This document shows positions 6,408-11,784 of a stretch of 13,799 nt of DNA, piece after piece. Source of the DNA: JAAZPG01 sp012797375 (lineage in GTDB: Bacteria > Acidobacteriota > Aminicenantia > Aminicenantales > UBA4085); assembly GCA_937868205.1 (NCBI GenBank), contig CALMMC010000012.1, positions 1-13,799 of the forward strand, in the 5' to 3' direction. The notes beneath the pieces were generated by a model. It searched no databases. It was not told where the DNA came from and was given only the letters and a program-made list of their open reading frames with translations. Both the position numbers and the translations under genes were made by a program. Position 1 is the stretch's first letter; the number at the start of each line of letters is the position of its first letter.

Positions 6408-7292
6408 TCAGCTCTTCTTGAATATCAGGACGGTGCGACCCAGCTCGATCACGACCCCGTTTTTCAACGGCGTCAGGCCGCTGATCGCCCGGCCGTCGAC
6501 CCGGGTCGGATTCGTCGCGCTTTCGTCGGCGATGGTGAATTCTTTCTTCGCGTTGTCATAATAGATCGAGGCCTGCTCCTTGGAGACGGTGTCGTCATTG
6601 ATTTCGATCTCGTTTTTCCGGCTCCCGGGACGGCCGATCGTCGTCACCTGCCGGTGGAGGGGGAACTCCTTCCCCTTGTCCGGACCCTTTTCGACGATGA
6701 TGTCGGCTCCCAAATTGAGAAACACCCGGGTCTTGGCCCCCCCCGGCGCGGCCGCGGGCGCCGCCGGGGGAGGAGCGATCCGGGTCGTTTTAGATGGATC
6801 GACCGGGGCCGCCGGCCGGATGGTTTCCTCGGCGGCCGGACGCGGCTTGGGCTTCGTCAGGAGAATAATGAAGACGATCAAGAGAAAGAGAAAGGCCGCG
6901 CCCGCGGCGATCAACAGGTAGAGGGTCGTATTGGTCATCCCGGGCGAGGACCGGGAAATCTCCTTCATGAGAGGAACGTTGGCCTGGGCCGGATCCTGGA
7001 TGAGGACTCCCCTCACCCGGAAATTACGGCTGACGGGGGGGAGGTCGTTGGTCCGGATCGTCAGCGGATTGGGGCAGCTTTCGTCCAGCATCGTGTACGT
7101 TCCCCGGGTCGTTCCGGCCGGATTGGGGATCACGGCCTGGACCTGGCCGACGACGGTCACCTCGGTGTTCCAATAGCGGGCCGGATTGGCGAGAATGTCG
7201 ACGATCCAGGTCTCCGGGGCGGCGGCCGAAGCGCTGAAGACGAGAATGAGGCCGGCGGCGGCCATGATCGGAAGGACCCGGGTTCTCTTCAT
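6408..7292 (-). CDS. Membrane protein: exported OB-fold-like domain, TM helix, cytoplasmic FHA domain
   Basis: This 294-residue protein starts with a signal sequence (about 1-25, cleaved or retained near ASAAA). Residues 28-112 form an exported beta-rich domain (ILANPARYWNTEVTVVGQVQ ... NFRVRGVLI) that resembles the OB-fold found in membrane-stress and tRNA_anti-like proteins; this assignment is by pattern only. A transmembrane helix (about 124-146, LYLLIAAGAAFLFLLIVFIILL) is followed by a Pro/Ala linker with TR/TTR sites and a C-terminal FHA domain (about 190-294). The FHA core residues are visible: IGRPGS (G220, R221), VSKEQASI (Ser237; Gln where His is usual) and TNPTRVDG (Asn261). FHA domains bind phosphothreonine. 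The linker threonines (ETIRP, KTTRI, KTRVF) are plausible kinase targets. AGGAGGAG lies 5 bases before ATG 7292. It is the first gene of the operon with the PP2C phosphatase. Confidence 0.88.
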   Translation of the reverse strand: MKRTRVLPIMAAAGLILVFSASAAAPETWIVDILANPARYWNTEVTVVGQVQAVIPNPAGTTRGTYTMLDESCPNPLTIRTNDLPPVSRNFRVRGVLIQDPAQANVPLMKEISRSSPGMTNTTLYLLIAAGAAFLFLLIVFIILLTKPKPRPAAEETIRPAAPVDPSKTTRIAPPPAAPAAAPGGAKTRVFLNLGADIIVEKGPDKGKEFPLHRQVTTIGRPGSRKNEIEINDDTVSKEQASIYYDNAKKEFTIADESATNPTRVDGRAISGLTPLKNGVVIELGRTVLIFKKS

Positions 7293-7322
7293 GGGACTCC
7301 TCCTCTCCGCGGATTTGACATA

Positions 7323-7351
7323 ATGCTATCCACAAAGAAAATCTTTGTCAA
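7323..7351 (-). promoter_or_regulatory. Sigma-70 promoter of the FHA-PP2C operon
   Basis: On the minus strand TTGACA (7346-7351) and TAGCAT (7323-7328) are separated by 17 bases. Transcription would start near 7316, leaving about 24 bases with a strong AGGAGG ribosome site before ATG 7292. The spacer and part of the -35 box are covered by the palindrome at 7332-7348. Confidence 0.72.
7332..7348. promoter_or_regulatory. 17-bp palindrome, candidate operator
   Basis: ACAAAGAAAATCTTTGT has perfect 7-base arms (ACAAAGA/TCTTTGT) around a 3-base centre. It fills the spacer and reaches into the -35 box of the FHA promoter, where a bound regulator would block RNA polymerase. Its AT-rich 7-3-7 form and its place next to perR make PerR a candidate ligand, but the arms do not match the classical TTATAATNATTATAA box. 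Confidence 0.5.
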
Positions 7352-7374
7352 CGCGCCGGCCGGCGCCTTGACAA
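7345..7374. repeat. 30-bp near-perfect palindrome joining divergent -35 boxes
   Basis: The arms TTGTCAA (7345-7351) and TTGACAA (7368-7374) are exact inverted copies and contain the -35 boxes of the two divergent promoters. Between them lies GCGCCGGCCGGCGC (7353-7366), itself a perfect 14-base palindrome. Only the pair C7352/C7367 breaks full symmetry. Confidence 0.85.
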
Positions 7375-7396
7375 CCGGCCGGAAATCGACGATAAT
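7368..7396 (+). promoter_or_regulatory. Sigma-70 promoter of the perR-dfx-rbr operon
   Basis: TTGACA (7368-7373) and GATAAT (7391-7396) are separated by 17 bases. Transcription is predicted to begin at about 7402-7404, only a few bases before the perR ATG at 7407, and no ribosome site is present, so the first gene probably has a very short or absent leader. Confidence 0.75.
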
Positions 7397-7406
7397 CCAG
7401 TTTGTA

Positions 7407-7892
7407 ATGGTTTCAAATACGTCCCGTTTGCGCGACATCTTGGCGGAACGAGGGATCAAGCCGACGTTTCAGCGGTTGACGATCCTCGGGGCCGTCCTCG
7501 ATAACCGGTCTCATCCGACGATCCGGGATCTTCACGCCCATCTCGTCCGGACGATTCCGACCCTGTCCAAGACCACCCTGTATTCCACCCTGGAGCGGTT
7601 CGCCGCCGAGGGGCTGGTCCGCCCGCTGATGATCGACCCGGCCGAAGTCCGCTACGACGGCGCTCCGGCCCTCCACCATCATTTTCAGTGCACGGCGTGC
7701 GGCCGCATCCTGGACATCGAGATTTCCTGTCCCAACAGCCGGGCCGGCGAGATCCACGGCCACCGGATCGACGAGGTCCACGGCTATTTCAAGGGCGTCT
7801 GCCGTGATTGCCTGAGCACCCCCGGCCGGCCCGCCGGCGCTTCGGCATCCCATAAAACCCAGGCGAAAAAAAGGAGGAAGAGTCATGGCTAA
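7407..7892 (+). CDS. perR: PerR-type peroxide-sensing repressor (Fur family)
   Basis: This 161-residue protein has the Fur winged-helix domain (PTFQRLTILGAVLDNRSHPTIRDL ... LSKTTLYSTLERFAAEGLV) and a metal-binding dimerisation domain. The residues of the Bacillus subtilis PerR regulatory site are all present, shifted by one: His36, Asp84, His90, His92 and Asp103 (PerR H37, D85, H91, H93, D104). Asp rather than Glu at the last site is what separates PerR from Fur. The structural zinc site is Cys95-x2-Cys98 and Cys132-x2-Cys135. Iron-bound PerR is inactivated by peroxide-driven histidine oxidation and then releases its targets. The start ATG 7407 (MVSNTSRLRD) is chosen because it lies just after the promoter. 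A basic tail of about 20 residues (KTQAKKRRKSHG) is unusual; its codons also hold the dfx ribosome site. It overlaps dfx by 8 bases and is expected to regulate its own operon. Confidence 0.92.
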   Translation: MVSNTSRLRDILAERGIKPTFQRLTILGAVLDNRSHPTIRDLHAHLVRTIPTLSKTTLYSTLERFAAEGLVRPLMIDPAEVRYDGAPALHHHFQCTACGRILDIEISCPNSRAGEIHGHRIDEVHGYFKGVCRDCLSTPGRPAGASASHKTQAKKRRKSHG

Positions 7893-8268
7893 AGCCAAGG
7901 AACGTTTTCAAATCTTTCACTGCCCCGTCTGCGGCAACATCGTCGAAGTGTTGACCGCCGGCGGCGGCGAGTTGGTCTGCTGCGGCCGGCCGATGGAGCT
8001 GATGACGGAAAACACGGTCGACGCGTCCAAAGAAAAGCATGTCCCGGTGATCGAGAAAACCGCCGACGGGTACAAGGTCAAGGTCGGATCCGTCCCCCAT
8101 CCCATGGAGGAAAAGCATTACATCATGTGGATCGAGCTCATCGCCGACGGCCGGGCCTGCCGGAAATTCCTGAAGCCCGGGGAGGCGCCTGAAGCCTTCT
8201 TCCGCCTCGAAGCGGAAAAAATCACGGCCCGCGAATACTGCAACCTTCACGGCCTGTGGAAGGCTTGA
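7885..8268 (+). CDS. dfx: Desulfoferrodoxin (2Fe superoxide reductase)
   Basis: This 127-residue cytoplasmic enzyme reduces superoxide to hydrogen peroxide without releasing oxygen. The N-terminal desulforedoxin domain has the rubredoxin-like iron site Cys13-x2-Cys16 and Cys32-Cys33. The catalytic domain has the Fe(His)4Cys centre: His52 in EKHVPV, His72 in PHPM, His78 in EKHYI, and Cys119 and His122 in YCNLHG; Glu50 and Lys51 of the EKH motif are kept. Length and spacing match class I Desulfovibrio desulfoferrodoxin, offset by a few residues. AAGGAGG stands 8 bases before ATG 7885, inside the perR coding end. It is 18 bases upstream of rubrerythrin, which can remove the peroxide it makes. 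This gene set is typical of anaerobes or microaerophiles. Confidence 0.97.
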   Translation: MAKAKERFQIFHCPVCGNIVEVLTAGGGELVCCGRPMELMTENTVDASKEKHVPVIEKTADGYKVKVGSVPHPMEEKHYIMWIELIADGRACRKFLKPGEAPEAFFRLEAEKITAREYCNLHGLWKA

Positions 8269-8286
8269 ACAAACAAGGAGAACGTC

Positions 8287-8865
8287 ATGCCGAAATCCAT
8301 CAAAGGGACAAAGACCGAGAAAAACCTGTTGACCGCCTTCGCCGGCGAGTCCCAGGCCCGCAACCGCTACACGTATTTCGCCTCGGCCGCGAAAAAAGAG
8401 GGTTATGAGCAGATCGCCGCGATCTTCCTGGAGACCGCGGAAAACGAGAAGGAGCATGCCAAAGTCTTCTTCAAGGCCCTGGAGGGCGGGGCGGTGGAGA
8501 TCATGGCCGCCTACCCGGCCGGGATCATCGGGGACACGGCCGCCAACCTCAAGGCCGCGGCTGACGGCGAGCTCGAGGAGTGGTCGGTGATTTACAAGGA
8601 TTTCGCCGGCGTCGCCGACGCCGAGGGATTCCCCGAGATCGCGACTTCTTTCCGGATGATCGCCAAGGTCGAACGGGAACACGAAAACCGCTATCGCAAG
8701 CTCCTGGCTAACGTGACCGGCGGGAAAGTCTTCAAGAAGGACGCCCCGGTCCGCTGGATGTGCCGCAACTGCGGCTACGTCCACGAGGGCGTCGAGGCCC
8801 CGGCCAAGTGCCCGGCTTGTCTCCATCCCCTGGCCTTCTACGAAATCAAAGCCGAGAATTATTGA
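8287..8865 (+). CDS. rbr: Rubrerythrin (peroxide reductase)
   Basis: This 192-residue cytoplasmic protein reduces hydrogen peroxide at a diiron site with electrons from a C-terminal rubredoxin domain. The four-helix ferritin-like part carries the iron ligands in order: GESQARNRY (Glu21), NEKEH (Glu54, His57), GELEEW (about Glu95-97) and EREH (Glu129, His132). The rubredoxin domain has Cys159-x2-Cys162 and Cys175-x2-Cys178 (MCRNCGY, KCPACLH). ACAAGGAG lies 6 bases before ATG 8287. As the last gene of perR-dfx-rbr it would detoxify the peroxide made by superoxide reductase. A GC-rich hairpin at 8923-8952 may end the transcript. Confidence 0.97.
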   Translation: MPKSIKGTKTEKNLLTAFAGESQARNRYTYFASAAKKEGYEQIAAIFLETAENEKEHAKVFFKALEGGAVEIMAAYPAGIIGDTAANLKAAADGELEEWSVIYKDFAGVADAEGFPEIATSFRMIAKVEREHENRYRKLLANVTGGKVFKKDAPVRWMCRNCGYVHEGVEAPAKCPACLHPLAFYEIKAENY

Positions 8866-8922
8866 CCGGCGCGTCCCCGGCCGCGTTTTCTCCGGGCGGG
8901 CTCATTTGAACCGCCGGCTTCC

Positions 8923-8952
8923 GCGGCCGGACGGATCGGGAACGCCGGCCGC
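8923..8952 (+). terminator. GC-rich hairpin after rbr
   Basis: GCGGCCGG (8923-8930) pairs with CCGGCCGC (8945-8952) over 8 bases with a 14-base loop, between rbr and the peptidase gene. There is no T-run after it, so it may be a weak or Rho-type end signal, or chance in GCCGG-rich DNA. Confidence 0.3.
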
Positions 8953-9006
8953 TTGAATCCGGCTCCGTCATCAAACGGAAGCGGAAATCAACAGGGAGGA
9001 AAATTT

Positions 9007-10716
9007 ATGAGCGGAAGGACCGTCCGGAGCCGGGCCTGGATGCCGATCTTGTTTATCTGGGCCGGGCTGGCCGCTTTCGCCGGCGAAGGGAAGCTTATCC
9101 CGACCCCGGCCGAAGCCGCGGGGTATCGGGAATACACGCGGAACGAGTCCATCGCCGCGTTTTTAAGCGAGTTGGCCGCCCAGGCGCCCGCCCTGCGCGT
9201 CTCGGTCGCCGGGAGATCCTTGCCCACGGAAGCGTGCGGGGCGATGGATCTCTTCTTGGCCGTTCTGGCCGAAAAGCCCGCGGCCGCGCCGGCGGAGCTC
9301 GACCGGACGAAACCGACGGTCCTCGTCACCGCCGCCCAGCACGGCAACGAGCAATCGGCCAAGGAAGCGGCTCTCCGGCTGGTGCGGGACCTGGCCGCGG
9401 GCGAGCTGTCCCCCCTCCTCGAGCGCCTCAACGTCCTGGTCATGCCCCAAACCAATCCCTGCGGCAATCTCCGGAACGTCCGGGGAAACGAGCTCGGCCT
9501 GGACATGAACCGCGATCATGTCAAGCTGGAAACGGAGGGGGTTCGGGCCATCCACCGCGTCTTCCGGGACTGGATGCCCGAGGTGACGATCGACGTCCAC
9601 GAAAAGGGAGATGACTATTACCGGATCTCGATCGGCTGCGTCTCGAACGCGAACATCGATGCGGGTCTCCAGGACTTCTCCCGCAATACCCTCCTGGCTG
9701 AGACCGGCCGGGCCCTGGAAAAACGGAAGGTCACGTTCCATGAATACCTGGTCACGGAGGAACTCGGGGTCGACACCTCGTCCGGCTCGGCCCGGGCGGC
9801 GAAACAGCCGGCGGCCAGCGAGGAAATGAAGCGCTACTCGACGACCGACCTCAACGACGGCCGCAACAGCCTGGGGATTTTCGAAACCCTCTCGTTCATC
9901 CAGGAGGGCGCGTCCCGCCATGACCTGGAAACCCTCCAGCCGCGGACGGACTGGCAATACGACGGCCTGCGGGCCTTCCTCGAATCGGCGGCCGGCCATG
10001 CCCCGGAAATCCTGGAACTGGTCCGGAGCCGGAGGGCGCGTCTGCTCGAACGGGCCGCCGGGCGGCTGCCCGGAGACGACGTCCGTCTCCGGATGAAGTA
10101 CGTCCGCGATCCCGCCGTTCCCGAGCTCCGCCTCAAGCGGTTCGACCGGGAAGGGCCGCCCGTCCGCGGCGTTCTCCGGGTCGATAAAAAAGCGGGCGAG
10201 GCGGTGACTTTCGCCGATCTCCTCCCGCCGCTGGAACCAGGCGGCGCCGCCGTCGTCGACGAGATCGTCAAGAACTGGTTCCCTCTTGTCGAGTCGACTC
10301 TCGGCGTTTCCCGCCCGGCCGGTTATCTTTTCGAGGGCGGCCGCCCGGAGATCGCCGAGACGCTGCGGGCCCTCGGAGTCGAGGTCGGGATGTTCGCCCG
10401 GGACGTTCTCGTCGAGGCCGAAGTCTATGAGGTCGAGTCGATCATCCCGGCCCGGTTCGATTACGATCCCCCGGAACGGATCGACGTCGCGGCCAAAGCC
10501 GCCCGCCTCCCGGTCCGGAAGGGCGATTTCTACGTCTCTTGCGCCCAGCCGGCGGCCCATCTCGTTCCCTGCCTTCTTGAGCCGCAGTCGGACTTCGGCT
10601 TCATCCGGTATGGGAAATTCAAGCTGGCCCCCGAGGCCGGGGGGCTTTACGAGATCCGCCGGTACACCGGGAAAGAAGACCTCCCGGTCGTTCCCTACCG
10701 GCCTTGGCGGCCTTAG
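9007..10716 (+). CDS. Exported M14-family zinc carboxypeptidase
   Basis: This 569-residue protein begins with a signal peptide (MSGRTVRSRAWMPILFIWAGLAAFAGEG, cleavage likely near residue 25), so it acts outside the cytoplasmic membrane. The M14 zinc site is clear: HGNE with His112 and Glu115, then His198 in TIDVHEKG. MNRD supplies the conserved Asn-Arg pair (168-169) that holds the substrate carboxylate in carboxypeptidase A, and Glu293 in GIFETLS sits where the general base lies. These enzymes remove C-terminal residues from peptides or cut peptidoglycan peptides. After about residue 310 comes a region of about 250 residues without a motif I recognise, ending in VVPYRPWRP. ATG 9007 is chosen because GGGAGGA lies 6 bases upstream and the signal peptide starts there; the open frame upstream to 8953 is not used. 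The stop is 3 bases from the convergent nucleotidyltransferase end. Confidence 0.88.
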   Translation: MSGRTVRSRAWMPILFIWAGLAAFAGEGKLIPTPAEAAGYREYTRNESIAAFLSELAAQAPALRVSVAGRSLPTEACGAMDLFLAVLAEKPAAAPAELDRTKPTVLVTAAQHGNEQSAKEAALRLVRDLAAGELSPLLERLNVLVMPQTNPCGNLRNVRGNELGLDMNRDHVKLETEGVRAIHRVFRDWMPEVTIDVHEKGDDYYRISIGCVSNANIDAGLQDFSRNTLLAETGRALEKRKVTFHEYLVTEELGVDTSSGSARAAKQPAASEEMKRYSTTDLNDGRNSLGIFETLSFIQEGASRHDLETLQPRTDWQYDGLRAFLESAAGHAPEILELVRSRRARLLERAAGRLPGDDVRLRMKYVRDPAVPELRLKRFDREGPPVRGVLRVDKKAGEAVTFADLLPPLEPGGAAVVDEIVKNWFPLVESTLGVSRPAGYLFEGGRPEIAETLRALGVEVGMFARDVLVEAEVYEVESIIPARFDYDPPERIDVAAKAARLPVRKGDFYVSCAQPAAHLVPCLLEPQSDFGFIRYGKFKLAPEAGGLYEIRRYTGKEDLPVVPYRPWRP

Positions 10717-10719
10717 CCG

Positions 10720-11628
10720 TCAGCTCCAGAGGCTCCGCGGGTATTCCCCGGCGGCGATCAGGCTCTCGAGGGAAGCCATCACGGTCGGCCGGTCCGCCTT
10801 GTAGGTCACGCCGAACCAATGGGCGGTCGTCGGAAGGACCCGGCAGTCGGCCAAGCCGTCCTTGATCACCCGGTTGACGACGAGGGGGATGAAGAACTCG
10901 GCTTTCGGATCGTTCCGCCGTTCTTCCAGGAACCGGACGAATTCCGTCCGGGCATACTGGAAAAAGGTCGGGGTGAATCCCCAAAAATTCATCGACACGG
11001 TCCGTCCCTCGCCCAGAGGGATGTGGCGGCCGGAGGGATCCTCGAAAACGACCCCGAACTTGGACCGGGTGATCCGGGTCCGCTCGACGATGCCGGTCAG
11101 AAATCCGGCCGGATTCACCTCGCAGACGCCCCGGGCGACGGCCCCGTAATCCGACAGGGTCGCGTCGAGGTCGTACCCGACGACGGCGTAGCGGGATTCG
11201 GCGGCCCCGACGTCGGAGAGAAAGGCGGCCATTTTCTGAAAGGCATCCCGGCCGTAAAAATCGTCGGCGTTGATGACGCCGAACGGCTCGCGGATCTTGG
11301 ACGCGGCCGCCAGAACGGCATGGGACGTCCCCCAAGGCTTGGTCCGCTCAGGGGGAACGGTAAATCCCGACGGCAGGTCGTCGATCGCCTGGAAGGCGCA
11401 ATCCGCTTCCATCCGGCCCTCGAGCTTCTTGAGGATGACGTCCCGGAAATCCTGTTCCATGCTCTTCTGGATGATGAAAACGCACCGGCCGAATCCCGAC
11501 CGGAGGGCGTCGAACAGCGAATAATCCATCAGCGTCTCGCCTGAGGGGCCGACGGGATCGACCTGTTTCAGGCTGCCGTAACGGCTTCCGATTCCGGCGG
11601 CCAGGATCACCAGGGCGGGCTTCATCAT
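10720..11628 (-). CDS. Sugar-phosphate-type nucleotidyltransferase
   Basis: This 302-residue cytoplasmic enzyme has the Rossmann-like NTP_transferase fold. The nucleotide-binding loop is LVILAAGIGSRYGSLKQ at the N-terminus, followed by DPVGPSGETLMDYSLFDALRSGF, and the metal-binding pair lies in INADDFYG. Such enzymes join a sugar-1-phosphate to an NTP to make an activated sugar, or transfer to a related phosphate such as phosphocholine; which substrate is used cannot be seen. No left-handed beta-helix acyltransferase domain follows, unlike in GlmU. AGGAGG (11634-11639) sets the start at ATG 11628, with a second ATG directly after it; the open frame upstream to 11658 lies before the ribosome site and is not translated. 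No other sugar-nucleotide or glycan genes are nearby, so it appears to be a single-gene unit. Confidence 0.85.
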   Translation of the reverse strand: MMKPALVILAAGIGSRYGSLKQVDPVGPSGETLMDYSLFDALRSGFGRCVFIIQKSMEQDFRDVILKKLEGRMEADCAFQAIDDLPSGFTVPPERTKPWGTSHAVLAAASKIREPFGVINADDFYGRDAFQKMAAFLSDVGAAESRYAVVGYDLDATLSDYGAVARGVCEVNPAGFLTGIVERTRITRSKFGVVFEDPSGRHIPLGEGRTVSMNFWGFTPTFFQYARTEFVRFLEERRNDPKAEFFIPLVVNRVIKDGLADCRVLPTTAHWFGVTYKADRPTVMASLESLIAAGEYPRSLWS

Positions 11629-11653
11629 CGGGTCCTCCTGAATGATCCTTATT

Positions 11654-11659
11654 ATCATA
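11654..11659 (-). promoter_or_regulatory. Possible -10 box of the nucleotidyltransferase gene
   Basis: On the minus strand TATGAT (11654-11659) lies about 26 bases before ATG 11628, a sensible distance for a short leader with the AGGAGG site. No convincing -35 box is seen upstream (11677-11682 reads GAAGGT). Confidence 0.35.
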
Positions 11660-11755
11660 AAGGCGATCCGAGTTCCACCTTCGGCCGCGGCCGGAATTCG
11701 GCAACGTAACGGGGGTGTTTTACGTATATATCAGCAGAGGCCGGGAACAAGGACG

Positions 11756-11784
11756 TTGACAACCTGTAAGTCGCATGGTAAGTG
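11756..11784 (+). promoter_or_regulatory. Possible promoter of the kinase gene
   Basis: A perfect TTGACA (11756-11761) is followed after 17 bases by TAAGTG (11779-11784), a poor -10 but preceded by TGG as in extended -10 promoters. If used, transcription would start at about 11790, at the ATG 11791 codon, making the mRNA leaderless from that codon. Confidence 0.35.

Noticed and set aside
5850..7400. Upstream extension of the perR reading frame by more than 500 codons
   Set aside because: It runs opposite the PP2C and FHA genes and has no protein-like pattern; the perR promoter lies just before 7407.
9163..10560. Long minus-strand open frame of 465 codons opposite the M14 peptidase
   Set aside because: It is a shadow of the peptidase gene: no start signal and no recognisable motif, while the plus strand keeps all zinc-site residues.
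11725..11730. TATATA before the kinase gene as a -10 box
   Set aside because: No -35 match lies 16-18 bases upstream; the TTGACA at 11756 is closer to the gene.
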